DNA from: Nakamurella multipartita DSM 44233
GTDB lineage: Bacteria > Actinomycetota > Actinomycetes > Mycobacteriales > Nakamurellaceae
Direction: 5' to 3'
DNA length: 64,000 bases
Assembly (NCBI RefSeq): GCF_000024365.1
Contig: NC_013235.1
Span: 5,828,001-5,892,000 of the forward strand
The notes under the pieces were generated by a model. The model was not told the DNA's origin. It did not search any database and saw only the letters and a list, made by a program, of their open reading frames with translations. The position numbers and the translations under genes are program-made. This document shows positions 25,881 to 34,665 of the stretch, piece after piece; positions within the stretch are counted from its first letter, which is position 1, and each line of letters begins with the position of its first letter.

Positions 25881-26588
25881 TCAGCTGGCGGAACCCGACT
25901 TCACACTCTTGCGGCGCAGCACCCCGCGAGTTCCGAAGAACAGCAGTGTGAGACCGGCCAGCAGGGCGACAATGCCGATGGCCAACGGAGCCCCGATGCT
26001 GGCGCCGGTGGACGCCAGGCCGGCGTATCCGGACGAGACGTTGCCGCCGGTCGAATAGCCGGAGGTACCGGAGTACGCGGAACCGCTGTTACCCGAGCCA
26101 CTCCCGGACCCCGAGCTACTACCGGTTCCGGATCCCGAGCCGCTGCCACCGACCGTCCCGCTGCCACCGCCGGCGGCCGTCGGAACACCCGGCGGATCCG
26201 GCAGCACCGCGGGCGGGACCGCCCCGCTGCGGTTGCCGACCGCAGTGACGATCACATCGCCGTCGGACGTTAGGACGAATCTCTTCGACCAATTGCCATT
26301 CTCGTCCGGGGTAACCGAGAAGCCGTCCGCAGCCGCAGCCGCAGCCGCGGACAGGCCAGCGCTGCTGCGCAGCCCGGACGGACCCCCGTAGCTGACCGTC
26401 ACCGTCACCACGTCGTCTGGGCCGTCCACCGTGCCGAAGTTGGTGCCGGTGATGATGATTTCGTCCACATTGATGGACACGACCGATACGCTGGCCGGTG
26501 CGTAGATCGGTGCCGCGGAGGCCGTGCCCGCGGCAACCAGGATCACGGCGCTCATCATCGCGAACACCGACGCGATCCTTCTGAGCAT
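25881..26588 (-). CDS. Secreted cell-wall protein with LAxTG sorting signal
   Basis: A 235-residue exported protein. The ATG at 26588 has GGGGGAAGA upstream, followed by a signal peptide (MLRRIASVF to TASAAP). The mature part begins with an IPT/TIG-like beta segment (SVVSINVDEIIITGTNFG), has a Gly-Ser-rich stalk, and ends with LASTG, a hydrophobic helix and an Arg-Lys-rich tail, the arrangement of a sortase substrate. LAxTG is the class E type found in actinobacteria. No sortase gene is in the window. It is next to the polysaccharide region. Confidence 0.82.
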   Translation of the reverse strand: MLRRIASVFAMMSAVILVAAGTASAAPIYAPASVSVVSINVDEIIITGTNFGTVDGPDDVVTVTVSYGGPSGLRSSAGLSAAAAAAADGFSVTPDENGNWSKRFVLTSDGDVIVTAVGNRSGAVPPAVLPDPPGVPTAAGGGSGTVGGSGSGSGTGSSSGSGSGSGNSGSAYSGTSGYSTGGNVSSGYAGLASTGASIGAPLAIGIVALLAGLTLLFFGTRGVLRRKSVKSGSAS

Positions 26589-27221
26589 GAAGTCTTCCCC
26601 CATTCTTTGACGTTTGCGAGAACCTCGCTGACGATCAGCTCGGACACTGGTCGGAGCATATGCCAGCAAATATTGATGGGTAAGCCCACGCCAATCACTC
26701 GTGACTTCACCGGCTGCCTACGGTGATCGGACCGACGGCCACCCGGCACCTAGTGGTGACGAGATGGCAACACTCCGCAACTGCCTGCTTACACAAGGTT
26801 AACACCCTGTCCGATACCGACCGTAAAGCTCGGGCCGCACCCCTGAACGAAGGAACTTGCACTCGTTCGGGCTGCACCGGTCAGGCAATGCCCGACTAAC
26901 GGTGCACGGAGCGCAGTTAGCCCTGCTATAGAGGCGATCTCGTGGCGGTCTCCCCCTCGCCGCATCGCCCGACCACGGCCGTGCGGACCGGATCGGCCAG
27001 CCGGCGACAGCGGCAAACGCTACTGAGGGTCACCTACACCACCAGACGATGTGTTCTGGCCAGGTCGCCTGGGCCGATCCTGCGCTCCGCCCGGGGGACG
27101 CCACGGGGACATCCGGTGGTTGACCGAAGAAATGCTTCGCCGAGTTCACCCGACATTCGCGAAGAATCGCTCAGATTCGCCGCATCACCTGAACATGACG
27201 TGAATTGTTGGTGCAAAACCT
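26589..27221. other. 633-bp region without a supported gene
   Basis: Between the wall-protein gene start and the BY-kinase stop I find only open frames with no family features. The base composition is somewhat less GC-rich than the flanks. It probably carries the promoter of the wall-protein gene, but I cannot point to convincing -35/-10 elements. Confidence 0.5.
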
Positions 27222-28751
27222 TCAGGTCTGCGCTCGAGAGAGCGACCCGGACGCGTGCCCGTTGCGACGATCCTCACCCGGACCTGCCGCTGGTTGATCG
27301 GCCGAGACCTGTGCGGTCTCCACCGGCGGGCTCGTCACCGCGTCGCCGGGCTCACCCGGCAAGAGCACCTCGCCGGACACCGGCGTGGTGGGCGCGTACC
27401 CGTATCCGTAGCCGTACCCGTAGCCGTAGGTCGAGCTGGCCCGTTGTGGCACGAAGTTGAAGATGGTGCCCAACACCTGGGTGCCGACGGAGTCCAGCCG
27501 CTGGCGGGCCTGCGCCGCCTGATCCCGGGTGGTCTTCCCATGGCGCACCACGAGGATCGCCCCGCCCGTCTGGGCCGCGATCAGGGCGGCGTCGGTCACC
27601 GGGAGGACGGGTGGCGCATCGATCACGACCGCGTCGTAGTCCCGGCGCACTTGTTCCAGGACGGCGGCCATTGCCTTGGACTGCAGCAGTTCCGCCGGGT
27701 TGGGCGGCAGAACGCCACTGGCGATCACATCCAGCCCGGTTCGGCCCCATGGCTGGATCGCGTCGGAGAGCTGTGCACCGCCGATCAGGACGGTGGTCAG
27801 CCCCACCGTGGACTCCAGATTCAGATACTCGCCGAACTTCGGTCGACGCAAGTCGGTCTCGATCAGGATCGTGCGACTGCCACTCTCGGCCAGCGCGAGC
27901 GCGATGTTGATGGAGGTGGTCGTCTTCCCATCACCGGGCATCGGGCTGGTGATGGCGTACGTCTTGGATGTCTGGTCGACATCGAGGAACTGCAGGTTGG
28001 TGCGCAGGACCCGGAACGATTCCACCCGTGGCGCGTGCGGGGACAACCCAGTGATCAGCGGCTTCTTGACCGCGGCGGGATCGAAGAAGATGGATCCGAG
28101 CAGGGCGGCTCCGGTGATGCGCTGGATCTCCTCGATCGACTTCAGGGTGGTGTCCAGCGTCTCCCGTAGCCACGCAGCGGCCAACCCCAGCAGCAGACCG
28201 ATGACCGCTCCAAGACCGATCGTGATCATCGGCTTCGGCGACACCGGATTGGTCGGAAGTCCCGCGTCATCCACGATGTTGGCCCGGATCGGCGATCGCG
28301 AGGGGTCATCCGCGCTCTCCAGCTCGCCGACATACTGGGTGAACACCTCCGCCGTGCTCTGCGCCAACAACTGGGCTCGGGCCGGACTCGGGTCGGTGAC
28401 CGTGATCTGCAGAATCACCGAGTCCGGGTCGGCGGTGGCGGTGATCTGGTTGACCAGCGCCGCGGGCGACTCGTCCGATCCGATCCGCTCCAGCACGCGC
28501 TCCGCGACGGTCGAGCCCTTGATCAGGTCGGCGTAGGAAGTCACCCGCTGTTGGGAGAACAACCCACCCTGGTACATCTGGGCGTTGGCACTGTCGCTGC
28601 CGGGGGTGGACACGAAGAGCCGCGCCGTCGACGAGTACAGCGGCGTCGCGCGCAGGATGATCACGACACCCACGGCGGTCCCCAGCAGTAGGCCGACCAA
28701 CACCACCACCCACTGTCGACGCAGCACCCGCAGATATTCCCGAAGATCCAC
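27222..28751 (-). CDS. Wzz-like chain-length regulator fused to BY-kinase
   Basis: A 509-residue polysaccharide co-polymerase. The N-terminal Wzz domain is bounded by two membrane helices (about residues 14-33 and 175-194). The cytoplasmic BY-kinase has Walker A SPMPGDGKTTTS (269-280), Walker A' ILIETDLRRP and Walker B AVVIDAPPV. A C-terminal run of alternating Tyr-Gly, six tyrosines in a row of YG units, is the likely autophosphorylation cluster. GTG 28751 has GGGGGAG upstream. It would control length and export of the polymer made by the Wzx/Wzy genes of this region. A Pro/Gly-rich tail follows the Tyr cluster. Confidence 0.93.
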   Translation of the reverse strand: MDLREYLRVLRRQWVVVLVGLLLGTAVGVVIILRATPLYSSTARLFVSTPGSDSANAQMYQGGLFSQQRVTSYADLIKGSTVAERVLERIGSDESPAALVNQITATADPDSVILQITVTDPSPARAQLLAQSTAEVFTQYVGELESADDPSRSPIRANIVDDAGLPTNPVSPKPMITIGLGAVIGLLLGLAAAWLRETLDTTLKSIEEIQRITGAALLGSIFFDPAAVKKPLITGLSPHAPRVESFRVLRTNLQFLDVDQTSKTYAITSPMPGDGKTTTSINIALALAESGSRTILIETDLRRPKFGEYLNLESTVGLTTVLIGGAQLSDAIQPWGRTGLDVIASGVLPPNPAELLQSKAMAAVLEQVRRDYDAVVIDAPPVLPVTDAALIAAQTGGAILVVRHGKTTRDQAAQARQRLDSVGTQVLGTIFNFVPQRASSTYGYGYGYGYGYAPTTPVSGEVLLPGEPGDAVTSPPVETAQVSADQPAAGPGEDRRNGHASGSLSRAQT

Positions 28752-28909
28752 TACTCCCCCTTGAGCCGGCGCTGCCCGCTTGCTACCTGGTGCCCGATCG
28801 TCGGAGCTGTTCGACCCCCGAAAAGCGATGATACGCTCTGTAGCGGCCGATGCACCCAGCGTGATGAGTCGGTGCCGTGGGTCATTGTAGGCCAAGGGGA
28901 GGCCGGAAA

Positions 28910-30763
28910 TTGCACCGGAACGTGAGCGGTCTGATTGCCCGCATGTCAAGCCATCGACACTTTTGGTTGCTCCTGTTCGACTCGACGGTCTGGGTATTGG
29001 CCGTCGGGTTCGCTGCCGTTGCCCGGATGGACTTCCAGTTCGTTCAGGTCGGTTGGCCATCGACGATGGTGCTCGCCGCCATCTGTGTCGTGACATTTGC
29101 GATCGTGGGGTGGATCTCGCGTCTGCATGAAGGCCGCGCCCCGCTTGGCAGCCTGGACGAGACGATCCGGCTGGCCTCTGCCGTGCTGTGCGTCGGGGTC
29201 GCCGTTTACTTGGCCAACCTGCTCTTTCTGCACCTCGTCCCGCGATCGGTGCCACTGATTGCAACGCTGGTGGCGGTCATTGTGATGGCGTGGGGGCGGG
29301 CCCTCGTGCGGGCCATCCGCGACAGTTGGAGCATCACCGATACGGCCGGGCGCGGGCAGCCGGTGCTGGTGATCGGTGCCGGTGACGGCGGACGGCAGCT
29401 AATCAGGTCGATGCGTCGGGATCCAGCGTCGCGGTGGTCACCGGTTGGGATCCTCGACGACGATCGACACAAGCGGCACCTGCGCATCGACGGTGTTCCG
29501 GTCCTGGGCACGATTGCCGAGTTGGCGACCGTGGCCCACGAAAGTGATGTGTCGACGGTCGTTGTGGCCATCCCCAGCGCGCCGGCCTCACTGCTGCAGG
29601 ACATCTCCAATCAAGCAGCGGACGCCCAGCTGACGGTCAAGATCTTGCCCGGCGTGGAGGAGTTGCTCGGTGGACGGGCCGGGATCAAAGATGTCCGCGA
29701 TATCAACATCCCCGACCTGCTCGGTCGCCGCCAGATCGACACGGACGTCGCCGCCATCGCCGGCTACCTGACCGGCCAACGGGTGTTGGTGACTGGGGCC
29801 GGCGGCTCGATCGGATCGGAACTGTGCCGTCAGATCAGCCGGTGGAGCCCGGCCCACCTCATCATGCTGGACCGGGATGAATCCGCGCTGCACGCGGTGC
29901 AGTTGTCGATCGAAGGCCGAGCCCTGCTCGATTCCAGCGACATCATTCTGGCCGACATCCGGGATCGCGACCGGATCATGGGCATCTTCCGGGAGCATCG
30001 TCCCCAGGTCGTCTTTCACGCCGCGGCCCTCAAGCACCTGCCCATGTTGGAGCAGTACCCGGCCGAGGCCGTCAAGACCAACATCTGGGGTACCCAGACC
30101 GTGCTCGAGGCGGCCGCCGCCGTCGACGTCGAACGATTCGTCAATATCTCCACCGACAAGGCAGCGAATCCGGTCAGCGTGCTGGGCTACTCCAAACGGA
30201 TCGCCGAGGGCCTCACGGCGGCCATGGCCGTGCGGGCCACTGGCACCTACCTCAGCGTTCGCTTCGGCAACGTCTTGGGTAGCCGCGGTTCGGTGCTCAC
30301 CGCGTTCGCCGCGCAGATTGCCGCCGGCGGTCCCGTCACGGTCACCCACCCCGACGTCACTCGGTTCTTCATGACCGTCAACGAGGCCGTTCAGTTGGTG
30401 ATTCAGGCCGCTGTGCTCGGGCACGACGGCGAGGCCCTCGTCCTCGACATGGGAGAGGCGGTGCGCATCGACGCCATGGCCCGGCAGCTCATCGCGCTGT
30501 CCAAGCAGGACATCGCGGTCGAGTACACCGGGCTCAGGGACGGCGAAAAGATGCATGAAGATTTGCTGGGCCATGACGAGCCGGACCTGCGCCCCATGCA
30601 TCCCCTTGTCTCCCATGTCGATGTCCCCCCGCTAGTTTCCGACCACCTTGTTCCTATCGACATAGCCCAACCCGCCACGATTACCAACGCTCTTGGCGCT
30701 CTATGCACCGCAATGACAAGAAACAAGGAGATTATCTGCGATGACGAACTCCTCCCACGCTGA
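28910..30763 (+). CDS. Membrane UDP-GlcNAc 4,6-dehydratase-like (PglF/FlaA1 type)
   Basis: A 617-residue membrane nucleotide-sugar dehydratase. Four N-terminal helices are followed by a CoA-binding-like domain (PVLVIGAGDGGRQLIRSM) and the SDR domain with VLVTGAGGSIGSELCRQI and FVNISTDKAANPVSVLGYSK. The residue at the usual catalytic Tyr position is Leu (L-G-Y-S-K), which fits this dehydratase subgroup where Met is common. The start is best placed at TTG 28910, seven bases after AGGGGAGG; GTG 28922 is an alternative. It should give the UDP-4-keto-6-deoxy-GlcNAc that the PglE-like enzyme of this region aminates. The next gene overlaps it by 23 bp. Confidence 0.88.
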   Translation: MHRNVSGLIARMSSHRHFWLLLFDSTVWVLAVGFAAVARMDFQFVQVGWPSTMVLAAICVVTFAIVGWISRLHEGRAPLGSLDETIRLASAVLCVGVAVYLANLLFLHLVPRSVPLIATLVAVIVMAWGRALVRAIRDSWSITDTAGRGQPVLVIGAGDGGRQLIRSMRRDPASRWSPVGILDDDRHKRHLRIDGVPVLGTIAELATVAHESDVSTVVVAIPSAPASLLQDISNQAADAQLTVKILPGVEELLGGRAGIKDVRDINIPDLLGRRQIDTDVAAIAGYLTGQRVLVTGAGGSIGSELCRQISRWSPAHLIMLDRDESALHAVQLSIEGRALLDSSDIILADIRDRDRIMGIFREHRPQVVFHAAALKHLPMLEQYPAEAVKTNIWGTQTVLEAAAAVDVERFVNISTDKAANPVSVLGYSKRIAEGLTAAMAVRATGTYLSVRFGNVLGSRGSVLTAFAAQIAAGGPVTVTHPDVTRFFMTVNEAVQLVIQAAVLGHDGEALVLDMGEAVRIDAMARQLIALSKQDIAVEYTGLRDGEKMHEDLLGHDEPDLRPMHPLVSHVDVPPLVSDHLVPIDIAQPATITNALGALCTAMTRNKEIICDDELLPR

Positions 30764-32081
30764 TCACTTGCAAGACCGGCTACTCGCGCGATCGGCCTCC
30801 ATCGGGATCATCGGCCAAGGCTATGTGGGTCTGCCTCTTGCCCTTCTATTCGCCGAGTCCGGCTTATCAGTGATTGGCCTCGATACCGACGACGCCAAGG
30901 TGCAATGTCTGAACGCTGGCCGCTCGTTCATCAAGCACATTGGACCTGACCGGATACGCGAGGCCGTCGAGAGCGGTGCATACCGCGCGACCGGGAACTT
31001 CGATGAACTGGCCGAGTGCGATGCTATTCTGATCTGTGTGCCGACTCCCCTGGGGCGCCATCGCGAGCCGGACAACTCCTACATCCACGCGACCGGACGC
31101 GAGATTGCCACCCGACTCAAAGCCGGCCAACTGATCGTTCTGGAATCGACAACGTATCCGGGCACGACCGCCCAGGAACTTCAGCCGATCCTGGAAGAAG
31201 GTTCGGGACTGAGCTGCGGCACAGACTTCTTCCTGGCGTTCTCGCCGGAGCGTGAAGACCCCGGACGTGGTGACTACAACACCCGCACGATCCCGAAGGT
31301 CGTTGGTGGTGTCGACACGATATCGACCAAGCTTGCCGTCGCCATGTATTCCATAGCTATCACCAAGGTTGTACCCGTCTCGTCGGCGGCTGTTGCCGAA
31401 TCGGCGAAGCTGTTGGAGAACATCTTTCGATCGGTAAACATTGCCCTGGTGAACGAGCTCAAGACGGTCTTCGACGCCATGGATATCGATGTCTGGGAGG
31501 TTATCGAAGCGGCCAAGACAAAACCCTTCGGATACATGCCATTCTATCCCGGGCCCGGTCTGGGCGGGCATTGCATCCCGCTGGATCCTTTTTTCCTCTC
31601 GTGGAAAGCCGCGGAACATGGGCGCTGGGCACGCTTCATTGAGCTGGCCGGCGAGATCAACACCTCGATGCCTGCATGGGTAGTAAGCAAGACCGCAGCT
31701 GCGCTCAACGACCACGGCAAGTCTGTCAAGAACTCGAAAATCCTAGTCTTAGGCCTGGCTTACAAGCCCAACGTCGACGACGACCGCGAATCGCCCTCGT
31801 ACGAGCTCATCTCTGAGCTGTCCAGCCGCGGTGCGCTTGTCGACTATTGCGATCCCTATTTTCCGCGCACGGCACCCACTCGCAAATGGAATCTGGGCCT
31901 CGAATCGGTTGCTCTTTCCAACGAAACGCTTCGATCTTATGACGCCGTGGTTGTCGCCACCGCTCATGAGGAGTTCAAGGATCAGACTCTCTACGCTGGC
32001 GTTCCTCTGGTCATCGATACTCGGAACATCGTGCTATCCCAGGGGTCCGCCGATGTGGACATGACCCTGGTCAAGGCCTGA
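30741..32081 (+). CDS. UDP-sugar 6-dehydrogenase (UGD/WbpA type)
   Basis: A 446-residue nucleotide-sugar dehydrogenase that oxidises C6 of a UDP-hexose to the uronic acid with two NAD+. Visible are the NAD site IGIIGQGYVGLPLALLFAE, LIVLESTTYPGTT, the AESAKLLENIFRSVNIALVN helix and the catalytic Cys in GLGGHCIPLDP. The family layout resembles UDP-GlcNAc dehydrogenases (WbpA) more than UDP-Glc ones, but substrate is not certain. ATG 30741 lies inside the end of the dehydratase gene (23-bp overlap), so both are co-translated. Confidence 0.9.
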   Translation: MTNSSHADHLQDRLLARSASIGIIGQGYVGLPLALLFAESGLSVIGLDTDDAKVQCLNAGRSFIKHIGPDRIREAVESGAYRATGNFDELAECDAILICVPTPLGRHREPDNSYIHATGREIATRLKAGQLIVLESTTYPGTTAQELQPILEEGSGLSCGTDFFLAFSPEREDPGRGDYNTRTIPKVVGGVDTISTKLAVAMYSIAITKVVPVSSAAVAESAKLLENIFRSVNIALVNELKTVFDAMDIDVWEVIEAAKTKPFGYMPFYPGPGLGGHCIPLDPFFLSWKAAEHGRWARFIELAGEINTSMPAWVVSKTAAALNDHGKSVKNSKILVLGLAYKPNVDDDRESPSYELISELSSRGALVDYCDPYFPRTAPTRKWNLGLESVALSNETLRSYDAVVVATAHEEFKDQTLYAGVPLVIDTRNIVLSQGSADVDMTLVKA

Positions 32082-32138
32082 CCGAAGGAAGCAAAGCCCC
32101 TCCTGGACCGATCGGAACATCCCCTCGCAGGCTACTGG

Positions 32139-32174
32139 TGATAACTAGATCCTGTGTGATAACTAGATCCTGTG
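32139..32174. repeat. Tandem 18-bp duplication
   Basis: TGATAACTAGATCCTGTG occurs twice, head to tail, between the convergent dehydrogenase and polymerase genes. The right copy supplies the stop codon (TAG on the minus strand) and the last residues of the polymerase gene. Confidence 0.9.
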
Positions 32175-33443
32175 AGGGGGCACTTCCGTCGGCTCGGAGC
32201 TGCATGCCCCGGCCTTTCCACTCGTCTTGGAGCGGATGCGCCCCGCTGCTGCGCAGGCAAGGATCAGATAAGCCCAGAAGAATCTTGTGTCATAGTGATC
32301 GCCCGAAACCATCGACGCAACAAAGATCGTGGTGCCGGCTGCCAACGGTCCCAGAACTACCGGTGAGCGGGTATTCTTGGTCCACAAGCCTCTAACCAGC
32401 ACGAGCAGTGCGACCGTCAAGACAGCCAAGCCCAACAAGCCTGCGTCTACACCGACCTGCAGGAATAGGTTGTGTGTGTAGAAGCCATTGTTGGTCATGA
32501 AGGATCCGAGACCAGTCCCAAAGACAGGGTTCTCCGACATCGACGAAGTCGCATGCTCCCAGAGCGTGTCACGGCCGGAGGTATAGCCCTCCTCAAAGGT
32601 TAGCTTGACGATTCGCAAGGCAACGACCTTCTCAACGTTGGCTCCGTACTGGCCGTACAGGATGAAGAGAATCGGCGAGGCCACCACCGTGCATAATCCA
32701 AACTTCAACCAGGTTCGCCAGGAGAAGGCCACACAAACCACCAGCAATCCACATACAGTTCCGATCAAAGCCCCGCGCGACCCGGACAAGATATTGGCAA
32801 CGGCCATGACGGGAATGAAGGCAAGCAGCGCTGGCCAGCCTCTCTTGCCTCTCAGCATCCAGAAGACGGCGGCGATAATGCCGATACCGGTGATGCGAGC
32901 AAAGACGTTGGGGCCTCCCCCAAATGCGGCCAAACGCGCACCTGAGCCACCGAGGACCAAGCCACCAACCGCGAAGATAATGCCGGTCACCGCACTCAGC
33001 AACATGAAAGTATCGACAGCCACCTTCGGCGACAACTGCGCTGCCGCCGAGACTACACAGAGAACCCCCAGCATCAGGACGATCCACATCAGCTGCAACC
33101 ACGTCGCCTCGCCCGCCTCGCTCCACAGGCTCGAAAGAGCCAGGACGGCGAACAGCACGGCACAGGCAAGCATTGGGCCCGACGAAGCACGCCGTTCCGG
33201 CGACCTTCGTAGCGCCGCGGCTATAGGGCCCAACAGCAGCGCAAGCAGCGCCGGGACAGCAATCGCGGCAAGCGGAAGGGAGATACCGGAAGGACCACGC
33301 AGTTCGGTTTTCCCCGCAAGAAGCACGATATATGCTGCGCCGGCGGCCAACTTGGCCATTCCATCTGCACGCGATTGAGATTGGGGCGCCTGAAACCCAT
33401 TTGTTGTATCGATCGACTTTTTGCTTGGTAAGTCAATCCGCAT
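32163..33443 (-). CDS. O-antigen ligase/polymerase-type protein (Wzy)
   Basis: A 426-residue multi-spanning membrane protein (about 11-12 helices) of the Wzy/WaaL family. The large outer loop includes SGRDTLWEHA and NPVFGTGLGSF, followed by YTHNLFLQVGVDAG, the family signature region. It probably polymerises lipid-linked repeat units outside the membrane. It overlaps the flippase gene by 11 bp. Base composition is noticeably less GC-rich than the housekeeping genes. Its C-terminal residues are supplied by the 18-bp tandem repeat. Confidence 0.88.
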   Translation of the reverse strand: MRIDLPSKKSIDTTNGFQAPQSQSRADGMAKLAAGAAYIVLLAGKTELRGPSGISLPLAAIAVPALLALLLGPIAAALRRSPERRASSGPMLACAVLFAVLALSSLWSEAGEATWLQLMWIVLMLGVLCVVSAAAQLSPKVAVDTFMLLSAVTGIIFAVGGLVLGGSGARLAAFGGGPNVFARITGIGIIAAVFWMLRGKRGWPALLAFIPVMAVANILSGSRGALIGTVCGLLVVCVAFSWRTWLKFGLCTVVASPILFILYGQYGANVEKVVALRIVKLTFEEGYTSGRDTLWEHATSSMSENPVFGTGLGSFMTNNGFYTHNLFLQVGVDAGLLGLAVLTVALLVLVRGLWTKNTRSPVVLGPLAAGTTIFVASMVSGDHYDTRFFWAYLILACAAAGRIRSKTSGKAGACSSEPTEVPPHRI

Positions 33444-34644
33444 TCGTCCGCCCCCTTCCAGTCAACGCGATCCCGATCATCAACCCGATGGCATAGACCA
33501 CGAGCGAGGACCAGGCAGCCCCTTGCGATGCTCCATAATATATCGAAACGAAGTACACGGGGACAGCCACGGCGGCCGTCGAAACCTCGATCACCGTCAC
33601 CCGAGTCGGATCGTGTCGGCCCAAGTTATAAGAGACCGCTTGTCGGTACAGCGACAGCATGACGGCAGCGAGGCATAGCGGCAAGATCAGCGGAGCTGCA
33701 CTCGCGAAGGCAGGACCAAGCAGCGGCAAGAGCCATAACCAAATGGTCAGCCCGGCAACCGTCGCGATGGGTATAAATATGAGACAGTCTCGAGCGAGAA
33801 TTCCCATCAACTGGCCCCGCCGATCCCGACCTCCGGCGAGCGTGCTGACGCGATGATCACCCAAGGAGTTGGCAAGCCAAGTGAGCACCTCGGTTGCGGT
33901 CGCTACGGAAACGTAGAGGCCCAGCTGGGATTCGGGGGCTAGAATACCTAGAATTACCCGGTCAAGTCGGGTGACGATGACCGCCGAGATACTGGCCGGA
34001 AGAAGCTTCAGTGAGTCGGCGCTCACGTCCACGAACATTCCCCGACCCAGCTTAATATTTCGCCGCAATCCAGCCACCACCACGATTGGAATGGCAGGCA
34101 GCGCATAGGCGAGGGTCCACATAAACCAGTCCTGAACCTTGAGCAAATATAGCGTGACCGCGAAAGCTAAAATCGTTAGCTGATACCCCGCTATGAGCAA
34201 CGTGTAGGTGCTGAATTGGTTGTCCCTGAACGACCTACTTCGTAAGACGGCGAGTGTCGCGATCGTGTATACCACCGGCCCAATCAGCGCCGTCCAATCT
34301 CGGGTCAAGGCAAAAACGGCAACGGTGACAAGGAGGCAAAGACTGGTCAGATGGACAGGAACAAAGCTGCCTTGGTCACCGCTCCTTCTGAGGGCGACCC
34401 TCTCAGCGCCAAGCAGTACAAACGGCACGATAAGGTAGGAGGCTTGGAGTACGAACGCTACCTCGCCACGCGAGTCTGGACCCAATTCCCGCGATATCAG
34501 GATGTTCGTGATGAAGGCGACCCCGGCCGCCAGGGCCGAGAGCAATACGCCCGCGCTCACCGCTTTTCGGGTGGCGACTGACGCCTTGGGCTGGTCTGAT
34601 GGAGCATCCCTTCGCTGGGCGGCCCGGCGATCTGCCTCGTTCAC
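33433..34644 (-). CDS. Polysaccharide flippase (Wzx-like)
   Basis: A 403-residue membrane protein with many helices, in the MOP flippase superfamily (polysaccharide biosynthesis transporter). N-terminal FITNILISRELGPDSRGEVA and the central SISAVIVTRLDRVILGILAP are characteristic. It would move undecaprenyl-linked repeats across the membrane for the Wzy protein encoded next to it. Overlap with the wzy-like gene supports one operon. GC is lower than in the neighbouring metabolic genes. Confidence 0.87.
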   Translation of the reverse strand: MNEADRRAAQRRDAPSDQPKASVATRKAVSAGVLLSALAAGVAFITNILISRELGPDSRGEVAFVLQASYLIVPFVLLGAERVALRRSGDQGSFVPVHLTSLCLLVTVAVFALTRDWTALIGPVVYTIATLAVLRSRSFRDNQFSTYTLLIAGYQLTILAFAVTLYLLKVQDWFMWTLAYALPAIPIVVVAGLRRNIKLGRGMFVDVSADSLKLLPASISAVIVTRLDRVILGILAPESQLGLYVSVATATEVLTWLANSLGDHRVSTLAGGRDRRGQLMGILARDCLIFIPIATVAGLTIWLWLLPLLGPAFASAAPLILPLCLAAVMLSLYRQAVSYNLGRHDPTRVTVIEVSTAAVAVPVYFVSIYYGASQGAAWSSLVVYAIGLMIGIALTGRGRTNAD

Positions 34645-34665
34645 CGGACGCCCGCACCCCCAGCC

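Noticed and set aside
26942-27460. Plus-strand frame in the gap before and over the BY-kinase 3' end
   Set aside because: Arg/Pro-rich product, no ribosome site, overlaps a well-supported gene on the other strand.
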